DNA of 64,000 bases from Antilocapra americana (GCA_007570785.1 ML661900.1:1726268-1790267); one strand, 5' to 3'. Shown: positions 20,933-33,868, counted from the first letter of the stretch. Program-made: numbers and translations. The notes: generated from the sequence alone by a model not told the origin.

Positions 20933-23900
20933 GACCAAAATTAATTTACTGTTCCTGCAAATTCATAATGTAGAGATTGAACTCTGAATTATTAATTTAA
21001 CACTGAATAATTATTTGATGATGATGCTAATGCAAAAGGTTCAAGTTCAGCTGTGTTTTGATCATGGATATAGCTGGATACCTGCACAAGGATTATATCC
21101 AAACAACTAAAATAGGAGCCTAAAGTAAAACAGAGTTGGCACGACACTCTCTTGGACATCAGAAGGTGAAGGCTGATTCCCTAATCTTCTAATAGCTTAC
21201 AGTGTACCTTGCCTAGGTCATTTTCTGCCCTGAACCTGAGGTTCCTCTGCAGAAATCTGAGGATGTTGAAGTTCCTCCTACTTCTGGCCATGCTGTGGTT
21301 CTACATAAGAACTCTAAGGGAGACAACAACAGGCCATCAGGATCCATCTCACCCTCACCAATTCATCACCTCTCTATTGACTTTACCTTTGGAAAGCCTA
21401 CCAAAAGCATATAAATCATATGCCCTACTTGAACAAAGTATTCAAAAGAGAATTTCAAAGGAATAAAAAAACAGAATAAAATAGACATTGCAAGAGAAAG
21501 GAAAATAAGTCAAGAAAAACAAGTAGCTTTGGGCCAGTAGATGAACTTAAAGTTTTAGAAACCCTCCCAGGGCTGCTTATCCTTCCCCCAAAGGTCCCCA
21601 GGACACGGGTCAGAGAATGGAGCAGGACAGCTGGGCCAAGTTGGGCCTCCCCAGAAGATGGAAGGAAGTTCTCTTATGAACGCATCTAAAATCAGCAAAT
21701 CCCCATTTCTCAGAAAACATTTAATTAAAAAGGAGACTTTCCCAGGATTTGACAGAAAACACGCAACACCCAACCCACAGTTGCTGGCGTTTGGCTTAAG
21801 GAACAGAAAACCCCCCAGAACCTCGTAGGATGAACACCTGGGGGCAGGCACAGGTGGGTCTCCTGGTCCCCTCTTTGCCAAACCCAGACAGACTGGATGG
21901 AGAAGAGATGGGGGGAGTACAGCCACTGTTACAACACATCTAAGACCCCCATGCCAGCGGGGATTAAATCTGACTCCAGGGTTCCTTTGGCTTCAGCGGA
22001 AGAATGTCAGTTTGCAGAGCCAATGCCTCCAGACAGTGATGGCACAGGCCTGGAGGAAATGGCCCAGGGAAGAGGCCAGCATCCACGGAGAGGGTGCATG
22101 AGGACAGCCAGAGTTCTGCCTGCATCTCCCCATCTCCCCAGGCTGAGGGCCACACTGTCCAGAGGAAGGAGGAAAGGCAGGACACAGGTCAGGGACTACT
22201 GGACGCTGGGATGAAGACCCAGGGATGGCCTGAAGCAGGAACTTCATGTTGCTGCAGAAGCAAGTTTGGCTCAGAAGAGGGTGCCCTGGACACCACTACT
22301 CAGGACACGGCTTCCGAATCCCCTCCTCTGTCACCTTTTTGGCCATACCCTGTTGTGCTCTTGACATCTTCCCTGCAGGTGACGTTGGACCAGTGGCCCC
22401 ATGGTCCCCCCTGATCACAGCAAAGCCACTCCGACCCCCAGTGTCTCCTGTGGTCTCAAATAGCCACCTCACCTGTTCCAGTCTGTCTGTCCAGCTTCAC
22501 CCAGCACTATCCTTGCCGCAGAGCTCCTTCATAGCCTGCCACCATGCACAGCAGTGAGCCACGACAAGAGGTCTGCTCCGGAGACACCAACGTGGTTCCC
22601 TGGCTTCTGCTCTTGGACACCTAGCTCGCTGCTGATCTTCCCATGGCCTGCCCATCCCGAGCCTTCTAGACAACTGACTTCCTCAGGCCACTAGCCCTCA
22701 GCTCAGCTCAACCTTGCTGTTCGTGTATACCTGAGTCCTACCTCAAGGGAGGGTGCTGGCCATCTTATCTAAACATTTGTTTGATTGTGGCATGCCCCCC
22801 AACATTAAGGAGACACCTGTGAGCACCAGAACCCCTCTGGGTACTGGAGGAGACTCCCTTCCAAGGGCAATTATGCTAAGAAGGCTGATCCAGCAGCCCC
22901 AGCTCACTCATCTCTCCCCACAATGCTGTGCTGGCTGTTCCTATGTCCCTCTGCCACTTCATCACTGCAGCAACACCAAGTAAGTGCCTCACCCAGGGAT
23001 CCAGCTGGGATCCCAAGAAACGTCCTTTTGTCCCCAACTTGACTACTTTGACTGCGTGTGACAGCCTGACACACTGTTGCATGTGTGTGCAAATGCCCAG
23101 CTTCTTCTGCCTGAAAGTACAACCATCATGGCACACACTGTCCCCACCTTTATGTATTCTTCACCATGGAGTACAATATCTCGGCAGGTACCTTGGACCT
23201 GGGTAAACGTTGAGTCATGACCCTTTCGTTGTGTGTCCAAGGAGAGGCAAGGTGGGACGGCTCTGCAGGACATCCTGGGAAATGCAGCCCCTCCCTCCTG
23301 TGCTTTATTTGAAGTCTAGGTGCAAATGGGTTCCCAACCCAAAGCACAGGTCAGTCCCCATCGCCCTGGAACCCAGGACTAGACCCTTGTGGTCCAAGCC
23401 AGTTTGCCTTACTGCTGCTCATCGATCCCTTTTACAGTCTTAAATGTTGCCTTCTTAATTACAAGTGCCGTGAAGGGAAGGCCTGTGACACATATTACCA
23501 ATATTACCATGTTTGTGTTTAATCAGTATTTGGTGATTCAGTTTTTGACGTGTTTTTCAGGGGATGTTTGTCTGAATGACCTGTTGCAAGAGTGGCAAAA
23601 TTCTGCCTGGAAATGAGAGGGTCTGCAAAAAAACAGCAAAAGTCAGGTTGCCCTCTGCTGTTTTCTGTTTCATGCACTCTGCTCCACCGAAGTCAACCTT
23701 TCATCTCTAGCCAATGTCACAGGGGAGCTACTGTCACCAACCCCAGTTTGCCTGTGAGTAAACTGAGGTGGGGAGAGGAAGAAATTTCTTCAAAATCAAG
23801 CCATCACCCACATTCTTGGCCACTTGGCGCTAATTCCTACTTTGTGATTAACCATGTTTCAGGCTCAGAGCTGGCACAACCAGGACAGAGGACAGGGGGC

Positions 23901-24115
23901 TGGAGGGCTCCTCCATGGCTCTCTAACTTTCCCAGGAAGTGAGGGACTGAGGAGTTCTGTGCCTCTAACCTACTCCTGTATGTGTGCAAGGAATCTCCTG
24001 TTAGCTGTCAGCCCAGGAAAGATGCGAAATGCTGTTTGCTGAACTCAAGTGCCACAAGGGAGACTCAGCTAAGCTGAGAGCCCATAGAATGGATTTCTCT
24101 CCTTGGAACTAAGGG
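20933..24115. other. Mostly unassigned sequence of moderate GC, no gene recognised
   Basis: Frames of 60-123 codons exist on both strands (for example 21555-21926 minus, 21897-22214 plus, 23592-23942 plus), but they overlap each other in opposite directions and show no domain. A MIR-like phrase (tttgcctgtgagtaaactga, 23749-23768) is visible. Diverged LTR or L2 material could be hidden here. I would not annotate an exon. Confidence 0.4.
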
Positions 24116-24385
24116 TGAAGCCTCTTTCTGACAGCCAGCACCAATTTGCCAGCTGTGGGGGTGGCTGCCAGGAAAGTGGATGCCCCAGGCCCAGCCAAGC
24201 CTTCAGATGATGCATTTCCAGATGACAGCCTGAATGCAACCCTGTGGGGTTCCTGAGCTGGGACACCCAGTCAAGCATACCCAGATCCTTACCCAGAGAA
24301 ACAATATGAGATGATAAGTGTTTGTTGTCTTTAGCTGCTAAACGTGGGGAAAACTTGTTACACAGAAATAGACAACTATTAATAT
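24116..24385 (+). mobile_element. MLT1-like LTR 3' part
   Basis: The end runs gagaaacaatatgagatgat, aagtgtttgttgtctttagc, tgctaaacgtggggaaaact and tgttacacagaaatagacaa, matching the terminal third of MLT1-type LTRs. The left boundary is approximate. Confidence 0.6.
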
Positions 24386-24423
24386 TTTGCATTTGTGTGC
24401 ATTGTCTTCTGTATTTGATTTTA

Positions 24424-24711
24424 TTTTTTAATTAATTATTTACTTTTGGCTGCTCTTGGTCTTCTTTGCTGTGTGCAAGCTTTCTCTAGTTGTGGTTTCT
24501 CATTGAGGTAGCCTCTCTTGTTGCAGAACCTGAACTCTAAGCATGAGGGCTCAATGGTTGCAGCTCTTGGGCTCTAGAACACAGGCTTGGTATCTGTGGC
24601 ATGAGAGCTTAATTGCCCCTGCAGCATGTGGAATCTTCCCCAAGCAGGGTTCAAACCCATGTCCCTTGCATTGGCAGGCAGATTCAACCACGGCGCCACC
24701 AGGAAGTCCTG
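24424..24711 (-). repeat. CHR-type SINE, antisense
   Basis: Minus-strand reading gives the tRNA head (ggacttcctggtggcgccgt), B-box region (ggtttgaaccctgcttgg), the CHR body and an AT-rich tail. Diverged, consistent with an old family. Confidence 0.8.
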
Positions 24712-25435
24712 TATTAGATTTTAGATTCCTTAAAATGATGATTCAGATTATGATATTGTATATGGGACAATACCTCAATCCTGATAGGTATTCCAGAAAT
24801 GTTCATTGCATCCATTAATGAATCAGTGGATTTCTGATCAACTTCAGGGCTCATTCTATCACACATTTTTTAAGAATCGCATCAAGGTCTGGCATTAAGC
24901 TGGGCTCTAGGTCATGTCTGAACTGGGGGCCTAAAGGTCCACTCTGAGATGAACTATGAGCATGCTCAGAGTCATCCCAACTGAGAATCCCCATTCTCCA
25001 CCAGACTCTCTGGTCAAGGCTGCCAAGAAGCTCAGATACTAGTTGGAAAAAAAACATGATTATAATGAAATATTAGATGGAAGTAATAAAAGCAAGTTGC
25101 TGGAGCCATGAATGCCCTCACTGCTTGTGGTGGGTAGAGGGATGTAAAAGTCTTCACAAGGGGCTGACACATGAGTCACCACTGCACAGGGATTAAGAAT
25201 TTGCCAGGAAGACAAATGGGGAGGGGATCAGTGTGTGCAAAAGCATGGATGCATGAGCATGCCCTGTGTGTCAGAGGATGAAATGCCCATTTGTACCTTG
25301 AGTCTCAGTCGGGGGAGGGGGTTGCCAGAAGGAGAGGCTATGCCTGCAAGTGAGGCCAGGTTAGCTGTAGAAGGGATTCCTGGTGGCAGAAGTGCCGCAA
25401 CAGCTGGAAATTTGAACCTTCTTTGTGGATTAGAG

Positions 25436-25552
25436 TCTATATTCCTGACATTCCCAAATTTCCCAACATTCCCAATTGTCCCCCAATTCCCAACATTATC
25501 AGCACTCCCAACATTCTCCAAATTCCCAGTAGACACTCCCAACTTTTCTAAC
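25436..25552 (-). repeat. Degenerate short tandem repeat (cattcccaa-like unit)
   Basis: About ten imperfect copies of a 9-11 base unit (cattcccaa, cattcccaatt, cactcccaacatt) follow one another. On the minus strand they translate to N-V-G-N-type repeats inside a 104-codon frame (25228-25542). The repeat alone explains that frame. Confidence 0.75.
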
Positions 25553-25714
25553 TATCTGAACCCTCCCAGGAGCATCATGTACCAGATGAGATCCTGACCT
25601 CTGAACGTGAATAGACCAGGCGCCAGGCCCTGCTGGGATGAGCAAGAATTGGAGGTTTACCTGCTTGCTTCTGTGACTGCCAGACAACCGAAATCCTTGC
25701 CTATATTTGGAGGT

Positions 25715-26068
25715 TGTTATAGACAGGATATTTGTATACCAGAAAAACTCATATATTGAAGCCCAACCCCCACAGGAATGGTTTTAGGAGATGTGTGTTT
25801 GAAAGGTGATTAGGTTTAGATGCGGTCCCAAGGGTGGGAGCCCCATAATGGTATTAGTGCCCTTAAAGGAAGAGATACCTTACAGGAAGCTTATGAGGAC
25901 ACAGGGAGAAGGTGGTGTCTGCAAGCCAGGAAGCAGGTCTTCACCAGAACCTGACCACGCTGGCACCCTGGCCTTGGACTTTCAGCCTCCAGTATGTGAG
26001 AAATAAAAGTCTGGTATTTAAGGCACCCAGTGTATCATACTTTGTTGTGACAGACCGAGCTAAGACAG
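25715..26068 (+). mobile_element. MLT1/MST-type solitary LTR (ERVL-MaLR)
   Basis: Contains atattgaagcccaacccccа-type start, gtgattaggtttagatgcgg, ggtattagtgcccttaaagg, gcaagccaggaagcaggtct, gaacctgaccacgctggcac, ggactttcagcctccagtat and the polyadenylation motif in gaaataaaag. Near full length. Confidence 0.85.
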
Positions 26069-28525
26069 AGACTCTGCTTATAGAGGCAGGTACTTGTCTT
26101 CCATCACAAAAGCCAAGAAAGTTCAGATAGTCTTGTTCTCCAACCCCCAGAAACTGGAACACAGGCTGTGGCCTGGGCCAGGCCCACAGCATGTGGGTTT
26201 GTAGAGAACATAAAGAGTTCTCTGTAGGGAAATTTCAGAGGTGACCCTGACACCTGGGGACCTGAAACATCATCATCTCTCTCTGCTAGAGAGGGGAAAA
26301 CTAGGGGCCAGGTAATAAAGGGAGACCTAGTTCAGGCCTTGTGGGAGATGTCCAGGATTTATGTGTTTAAGACATACAAAGTGGCTGGCACACCGTCATC
26401 ATTCAATCCATGCTCAGTATTGATTTTTGCAGTCTTCATTAAAGAACTTTTTAAAAGGGATCCCTTCTCTAACAGGGTGGGTGGCTTTGCTCTAACCCAG
26501 TTCTTCTTAACTAAAATCTGCTTTCATAGAACTTCCTTTCTGGGCCTCCATACTCACGCTAAGCTACACATCAAAGAGAATGAACTGCTGTCATCAATTT
26601 CTTTAAATGAGACCATTCCTTATCTGGAGTTTTACTGGTAGAGAAGAAAATTGCTTTCAACATTATTATTGTGATTTGAGAGCCTATTTATCTACTATTT
26701 TCATTTTTGTTTTTTTCCAAGGAACAAAAAATGTTGGCAATTTTATGTGCCTTTTTTTTTGAGTTTTCATAGCAGTAAAAGATTCACTCAATAATGACAT
26801 TTATAATTTTTCAACTACAGATAAGATTATATATATTTCTTCTTCAAAGCCTTGGCAATAAAACTTTCATCCAACTATACTCTGATCTTTATGTGCTAAA
26901 ATTTTACTCTAAAGAATAAATGAAATGGAATAGCAAGGCATGAATCTCTAAGTTTTTTTTTAATGGAGGTTTTTGTTTATATAACACAATATCTTTTTAA
27001 GTATCTTTCTATGGAGAAATGAAATTTCAGGCAATTCAGGTCTCCCCCCTGCCACACCACACACACACACACACACACACACATTCAGGTCTCCCCCCTG
27101 CCACTCCCCCCCACACACACCATTTTCCCTTTTTCCTGCCAGCATGGCTATGTTTTGGGTGGTTTCTTGGTGCTGTGGTCTCAGAGATGGATGGGGATGG
27201 TTATCTGTTTCCACCATGTCATCCTCTGTCTGCCATCCCCTGAAGGGCTTGCCTGCACAGGAGTCCCTGTCACTGCTGTGTGCAAGCTGCTGCTCAGTTA
27301 CCCTGCACTTGTGGTTGCAAGGTCCCTTCATAAACATTCAGTGATTATTACATGATAATCAGTGAATATTACATGAACTATTACTCATAGTAATTCAGTG
27401 AGTAACCTGCCTTCTGACCATCTCCACCTGCCCTCCTGCCAGGCTCTCCAAGGGGATTGCCCTGGGCTTGTGGCTCAGAGCCCCATGATTCATTTCCTTT
27501 TTTGTTAGATATTTATCCCTCCTGCCAGCCCAGGAAAATTCAATGTACTCTTTAGACTGAGAGAAACTGACTCAAAATAAGCATGTATTGTCTCTCAGGG
27601 CCCAAATTTTGAAACTCAAGATGTTTACATCTCAGATTCTAGTTTTAGATTTGAATTTCCAAAAGACTAGTTTTGAGATATTAAAGCTATGTTGTGAAAT
27701 GCAGGCTCTCACTCAGGCTCTTGCTGTGTGTGGTACATACAATATACACCAGATGGTTCCCCACAGCGGCGGAGGGCAGTTAAGATCAAAGGATACTTGG
27801 AAGTACTCTGGACAAAGAATTTGTAGTTTCTCCATCAAAATAGTACCCCACTGCAGATGTAAATATTTGAATGTCCTCCAGTTAGGGCCTTTTGTATCTA
27901 TCAGATTCCTTGGGGGCACTAATGGTGACTGAATCATGAATTGTGGGAAATCACAAACTAAGATACTTTGGAAGACCGGGCTTCATCAGAGACCATTGGA
28001 ACAGTCTGTGGTGTGCCCTCAGGGAGATGACAGGGTCAGTCCCCACTGCTCCATGCTGTGACATGAGAGTTCCCCTGGGAGCAGGGGTATGGGGGCCTAT
28101 ATGAAGGGGAACAGGTGGTTGGGTAGCTGGGAAAATCTGGTTTGGGGATTTAATCACACAGCACGAGTGACTGCTTTTGCTGCCACAACATAGTAGTAGC
28201 AGGGTTTCCCCAGCTTGCAAGAATCCAGGGCTCTTCACTTGGGCTCAAGGGCACCTTCAGGGACAATATCCACATTGGTTCCTATGGCAGGAAACATCAC
28301 TTTCAGAAGCCCTACTCTGTACTCACCTATCCTGGAGAACCCTGGGCCATCACTCACTGTTCAGTAAGGACCCTCTGGGGAAGGTGAGAAAAAAGGTCTC
28401 CAGGTCTACCTGGAGTCTGGAGGGATGGTTGAATTGCTAGGTTTTAACAAGATGTTGGCATTAGTTCTGTGTAGTCAAGGGATCAACCCACAGAATGCTA
28501 GATTTGGGAAGGACCACAGAAGTCT
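26069..28525. other. Mostly unassigned sequence, no gene recognised
   Basis: A MIR-tail-like phrase (aagtggctggcacaccgtca, 26380-26399) and a CA microsatellite at 27055-27082 are present. Frames of up to 125 codons lack domains and several run through the microsatellite. No convincing exon. Confidence 0.4.
27034..27104 (+). repeat. (CA)n microsatellite inside a 22-bp direct repeat
   Basis: The 22-bp word beginning attcaggtctcccccctgcc occurs perfectly at 27034-27055 and 27083-27104, separated by about 13 CA units. A second short CA run follows at 27111-27120. Confidence 0.92.
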
Positions 28526-28660
28526 GAGAGGAAGGCATGGCTACCCACTCCAGTATTCTTGCTTAGAGAATCCCCATGGACAGAGGAGCCTGGTGGGCTA
28601 CAGTCCAGAGGATCACAAAGAGTCAGACATGACTGAAGCGACTTAGTACGCACGCACAGA
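28526..28660 (+). repeat. Bov-tA SINE, 5'-truncated
   Basis: The tRNA head is missing. The body runs from ggaaggcatggctacccact through ccagtattcttgcttagaga to gtcagacatgactgaagcga, followed by a short cacgcaca tail. Confidence 0.9.
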
Positions 28661-28689
28661 AACCTGAAACTCTCTTTCTTGTTGCTGAG

Positions 28690-29063
28690 GACTGCATCCA
28701 TCAGCTTGAGATTTCATAATAAAGCACCACAGATTTGTGGCTTAAATGACAGATATTTATTCCTTCACAGTCTGAAGTTGGGATTCAAGGTCAAGATGTC
28801 AGTAGAGTTGGCTCCTCTTGAGGCCTTTCTCCTTGGCCTCCTCACTGTGTCCTCATGTTGCCTTTTCTCTCTGTGTCCATCATTGCTGTTTCTTCCTCGT
28901 CTTATAAGGACACCAGTCACATTGGATGAGAGCCCCACCCTGTGACCTCATTTAACTTAGTTACATCTATAATGGTCCTATATCCAAATATAAATGATTT
29001 GGGGGTTAAGGCTTCAACACGGCAATGTGGGGGACACAATACAGTTTATAACAACAATCCATT
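28690..29063 (-). mobile_element. MLT1-type LTR, antisense
   Basis: Minus-strand reading matches the LTR at 20.5 kb in order: near its start gggttaaggcttcaacacgg (plus strand), in the middle cttataaggacaccagtcac, and at its end ggcttaaatgacagatattt with ttcacagtctgaagttggga. Near full length. Confidence 0.8.
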
Positions 29064-29204
29064 CTCTTCTGCATTACCTGGGACAAAAAAATATTATAGT
29101 ATCTACTGGCTCCAAAATAAACAAGCATATGAATGGACTGAGTTAGTTCATTGAAAAATATTTCACTTGTCTGAGTCTGTATTTCTTCTCGGAAAACAGG
29201 AAAA

Positions 29205-29207
<3 letters not shown>

Positions 29208-29256
<49 letters not shown>

Positions 29257-29272
29257 TGTATGTATATATATG
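29208..29272. repeat. (TA)n microsatellite
   Basis: About 21 uninterrupted TA units followed by a degenerate catatatgtatgtatata end. Likely length-variable. It explains the repetitive 'YIYIYI' frames around it. Confidence 0.95.
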
Positions 29273-29985
29273 CTGAAAGGATGGGAGTGTTGGAAATGTT
29301 TGCAAGATGAGTACTTAATAAAGAGTGCCTATCCTTGTTAGCCACTGGCATTGTTCTGGACACTCCATGGAGCCCCAAGGTCCAGTGAAGCCCAGTGAAG
29401 CCCTTGGCCCCATCTGAGAAGCATTTATCTGGAAGGTTGCTGCACATGGTACTATGTGACCAAGCAACCCCCGGCTTGGCACCTGGGCCAGACTCACGCA
29501 GGGCTTGACTCATGCCATCTGTCCTGTGGGAACATTATGTGAACTTTCCATGGGATCCTGAATGAACACCTGACTTCCCTTGAGGACCGGATCTGCTGCT
29601 GGGAGCACATCCTGTGCTTCACTACATCTGTCTATATTCTTACATAAACTTCTTCACTTGAAGTCTCTGGAATAACACATTTTTTACCATAAAGCCTGGA
29701 AAAAAATTTTAATTGGAAATAGATAGATAGACAGATGGATGCATAGATAGATAGATAATGGATAAGTAGATGATAGATAATCTTCCATAATAATGAACAG
29801 GGTTCATGAAGTACTTAAAGTTGCAAACTAGAACATGGATTTTATGGAACTACTTTGAAATTCTTATCACTGGGGGGATGTTCTACCAGGATCTGGGGTC
29901 AAAGAAAGGGCTGGGGAAGAAGGCCAAGCAGCAGCAGGGAACCTAAAGTGACTGATCATAGTGACAAAGGAGGCCACACAGTGAG
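29273..29985. other. Unassigned sequence, no gene seen
   Basis: Apart from the GATA run I recognise nothing. Overlapping minus-strand frames near 29163-29513 are carried partly by the TA repeat and have no domain. Confidence 0.35.
29715..29780 (+). repeat. (GATA)n degenerate microsatellite
   Basis: Runs of gatagataga with interruptions (cagatggatgcatagatag; agtagatgatagataa). Confidence 0.85.
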
Positions 29986-30430
29986 GCAGGAAGAAATATC
30001 TCTGAAAATAAAGATAGCTAGCTTCCTGACAAAATGGAATAACAGGATTTAAATTTACTCACAATGGATACAATTGACTCTTTTAAAAGACAAAATAAAT
30101 GAAACAATGGTGTTTTGCCCACTGGATATTAGGCAGCAAAGAAGAGTAAACCTGAGAGCTGGAAACAAAAGAAAGAAGACTGACTATGTCTTGAGTTTCC
30201 AGACTGCAATATGATGAAGTGGAACTCAGAGCCCAGAAAAGTCTTTGAATGGAGGAGACAGAACTGAGATTCCAGGAGAACAAGAAGGATAGAGCACTCC
30301 ATTTGCGAGGCGGGCACTGAGTGGTCAGCAAAGAGACTGAAGTGTGCATGTAAAGACATTTACTGGAGGCTGAAGAAAGCACTTCCTGAAAGGAACAGAG
30401 AGAAAAGTGCTTGGCACTCACATAGGCCAA

Positions 30431-31260
30431 AAATCACAACTATTCCCACTGCAAGGCTGGTGCATAATTTATGGGGCATTGGGTAGTTTCCTAGGAAAGA
30501 GTCTGGCCTCACTGGTGGGTAATACTTAGTCCTGTACTATTAGGTCCTATCTAGCAAATTGCAAAAGAAGGACCCTAAGGATCAAACTGTTTCCCCACAA
30601 CCTGATAGCCAACATGTTACCCAACCAAACTGGGGTCCGCTTGCCTGTGCACAGTGAAGCCAGTCAGTAGGCTATTAGTAGACTGACACCAGGATGTGGT
30701 GAAGAGAAGTACAACATTCATTGTAGGCACCAAGCAAGGATTCAAGGCAGCTAGTGCCTTAAAGACTCAAACTCCCCAGAAGCTTTCAGGGAAAGGTCTT
30801 TAAAGACAAGGTGAGGAAGGGGGCTTGTGGGGTGTGCCATCAGCTCATAGAAATTCTTCTGATTGGTTGGTGGTGAGGTAATTGGGAGTCAACACCATCA
30901 ACCTTCTGGTTTCAGCTGGCCTGGGGTCTCCTATTTGCTTGTGGCAGTATACAGTTAACTTCTTCCACTTGGTAGGGGTTTTAGGATCTGCCAGACAGGT
31001 CAGAGGACATGGCTTAGAACACTATCTATTGACCTTGAGGAAGAACTAAAGTATTGTTGAATGGCTAAACTATTATTGTTTTATCTTGCATGGCTGTTTT
31101 CTGTTCATTTTCTCACTTCTGATTAAATTTACTCTTTGGAAATCAAGGAAAGCCTAGGAGGCTACATTTTTAAACAAATAAGAGGCAGGTGGAGGACATG
31201 ATCGGAGGTAGGGGGAGTCTGTTCTGGAAAGGCCCCAAAGGGTTCTGCTCAATTGTAAAT
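30431..31260 (+). mobile_element. Probable ruminant ERV LTR remnant
   Basis: The composition differs from the L1 on both sides. Phrases such as attcttctgattggttggtg, aacaccatcaaccttctggt and tggtaggggttttaggatct resemble ruminant endogenous retroviral LTRs that I recall. No viral gene is visible and neither the exact ends nor a target duplication could be fixed. It could instead be another interspersed repeat. Confidence 0.5.
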
Positions 31261-31868
31261 GGAGCTTAAGAATATTTGTACGAATACAAAAGTCAAGCAC
31301 TCAACAAGATAAAATTCACAGGGCCAGACAGCCAATCAAAACCCACCATACATGCAAAGAGCAGGAAAATACAATCTGGAATGAGAAAAAAAAACTGATA
31401 AAGATGTTAGAACTGGCAGTAAAGAAAATTACAATTGTGGTTACAACTCTATTACACATCTTCAAAAGAGTTAAATAGTTAAATATGAGCTAAATAAAAC
31501 TTTCAGAACTGAAAATTAGAAGTCTGAGGTGAAAAATGAAATACACTGGATGGCAGTAAGAGCATGCTAGACATTGCAGAATAAACAGATTTACAAATAT
31601 GAAGACATTAGTAATAGAAACTATTCAAGAAAAAAGACATACAGAAGAAAAAACATACAATAAATGAATGAAAAGAGCATTTGTGAAGGGTGGAAGAAAC
31701 TTGAAGTCATATGATACAGGTGTAATTGGTATTCATAAAAGGGGCAGGGCAGAAAATGTATCTGAAGAAATAATAGCCTAGAACATTCCAAATTTGATGA
31801 AAATTACAAACCCAAAGACCAAAGCAATTGAACAAGCTCTGAACACAAGACATATGAAAAAATTATAC

Positions 31869-32387
31869 CAAGGTATCCTTGGAAGAAAAGCTATAATAAA
31901 CCTAGACAGTATATTAAAAAGCAGAAACATTACTTTGCTGAGAAAGGCCCATATAGTTTTGGATGTGAGAGTTGGACCACAAGAAGGCTGAGGGCCAAAT
32001 AACTGATGCTTTCAAACTGTGGTGCTGAGGAAGACTCTTGAGAGTTCCTTGAACATCAAGGAAATCAAACCAGTCAATCCTAAAGGAAATCAACCCTGAT
32101 ATTCATTGGAATAACTGATAGTGAAGCTGAAGCTCTAATACTTTGGCCACTTGATGTGAAGAGCTAACTCAATGAAAAAAACCCTGATGCTGGAAAAACT
32201 GAGGGCAAGGGGAGAAGGGGGAGACAGAGGATGAGATGGTTGGATGGCATCACTGACTCAATGGGCCTGAGTTTGAGCAAACTTTTGGAGACAGTGAAGA
32301 ACAGGGAGGTTTAGTGTGCTGCATTTCATGGGGTCATAAAGTCGGACATGACTGCGACTGAACACCAACAACAATACCACAATCAGA
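31869..32387 (+). mobile_element. BovB LINE, 3' fragment
   Basis: From taccaaggtatccttggaag through gcagaaacattactttgctg and aaatcaaccctgatattcat to gtcggacatgactgcgactg with an ACAACA-like tail. Only the region downstream of the RT active site is present, with a small internal deletion near 31955. It is inserted in the old L1. Confidence 0.9.
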
Positions 32388-32825
32388 TTGTTCAAAACAC
32401 TTGATGAAGAGAAAATATTTTATATGGCCAAGAGAAGCACTCATTATATACACAGGAACAAAAATAAGGAAGATAGCAAATTTCTCATTTCATTTAAAAA
32501 AGAAGAAGACAGGAAAGAGGGTGGAATGACATCTTTAAAGCACTGGCTGAAAAAACTGTTAACCTAGAATCCTATATGTGGAGGAAGTACATTTCAAAAA
32601 TTAAGACAAATAAAGACATTTTCAGACACACAAAGCCAAAATAATTACTACACAACAAGAAATGCTCATGGAAACCCAACAGGCAGAAGAAAGATAGAAA
32701 GAAGGTTTTATACAAAGGAATGAAAAGACTAGAAGTGATAACTACCTTGGGTAAATATACAAAGTTATTTCTAAGAATCTAAATCTTTTCAAAAGAAAAC
32801 TGTTTAAACATTAGTAATAGCAATA

Positions 32826-32966
32826 TCGGAGAAGGCAATGGCAACCCACTCCAGTACTCTTGCCTGGAGAATCCCAGGGAATGGGGAGCCTGGCAGGCTG
32901 TTGTCTATGCGGCTGCACAGACTTGAACATGACTGAAGTGACTTAGCAGCAGTAGCAGCAGCAATA
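32826..32966 (+). repeat. Bov-tA SINE, truncated, with CAG-rich tail
   Basis: Body from ggagaaggcaatggcaaccc to catgactgaagtgacttagc, ending in a cagcagtagcagcagcaata microsatellite. The tRNA head is missing. Well preserved. Confidence 0.92.
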
Positions 32967-32988
32967 GCAATATTGTACGTAGCTTATA

Positions 32989-33205
32989 GGGCTTCCCAGG
33001 TGGTGTAGCGGTAAAGAACCCACCTGCCAATGCAGGAGATGTAAGAGACCTGGGTTCCATCCTTCAGCTGGGGAGATCCCCTGAAGGAGGGCAGAGCAGC
33101 CACTCCAGTATTCTTGCCTAGAGAATCCCACAGACAGAGGAGCCTGGCAGGCTATTGTCCATGGGGCTGCAGAGTCAGACAGAACTGAGTACACGCACAC
33201 CCATG
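32989..33205 (+). repeat. Bov-tA SINE
   Basis: Full length: head gcttcccaggtggtgtagcg and taaagaacccacctgccaat, body ccactccagtattcttgcct, end gagtcagacagaactgagta. The B box is altered (gggttccatccttc). Confidence 0.93.
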
Positions 33206-33699
33206 CACATAAGCAACTTTATATAAATAAATTTGATAAGTTAGATGAAATAGACAAATGTCTTTTGAAATACACAAACTAGAAAACACACTCAAGAAGA
33301 AATAGATAACATGAAGTGTCCTCTATCTACCAAATAATTTAAAATATACTTGAAATCCTTAAAAAAAAAAACCACAAAACCTTTTAGACCCAAGCATCTT
33401 CACTGAGGAAGTTAACCAAGAAAGAATACTCATTCTGCACAAACTCTTACACAAAGTTGAAGAGGAGGGAATACTTCCCAATTCATTTATGACATCAGAA
33501 CTGCTCCAATACCAAAAGTAAGTAAAGACATTACAAGAAAACAAAACTATAAGGATTAATGTTTTGAACATACAAAAAAAATTATTGACAAAGTACAAGC
33601 AAACTGAGCATAGCATATAAGAGAAATCAGACGGATGACCAATTAATTAATATACCATTGATTCTAGTCATTCCACAGCTAGGCATTTATTTACCCAAC

Positions 33700-33868
33700 A
33701 GTAATCAAAGCGTTCAATTTGGGTTCAGTCCCTGGGTCAGGAAGACCTCCTGGAGCATGCACATCATTCCAATATTCTTGCTTGGAAAATTCCATGGGCA
33801 GTGGAGCCTGGCAGGCTACAGTCAATGGGGCTGCAAGGAGTCAGACATGACTGGGAAACTGAGCACAG
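33700..33868 (+). repeat. Bov-tA SINE, partial head
   Basis: Begins inside the tRNA-like part (gggttcagtccctgggtcag) and continues to gagtcagacatgactgggaa. Inserted in the old L1 ORF2/3' UTR. Confidence 0.9.

Noticed and set aside
21897..22560. Cluster of overlapping 73-106 codon frames as exons
   Set aside because: Frames overlap in both directions, no consistent acceptor/donor boundaries were found, and no protein family is recognisable.
26960..27337. 125-codon minus-strand frame
   Set aside because: It runs through CA-rich microsatellite sequence (VCVCVCV) and has no domain or conservation evidence.
29006..29513. Frames with YIYIYIYI segments, as possible membrane proteins
   Set aside because: The hydrophobic repeats are translated (TA)n microsatellite.
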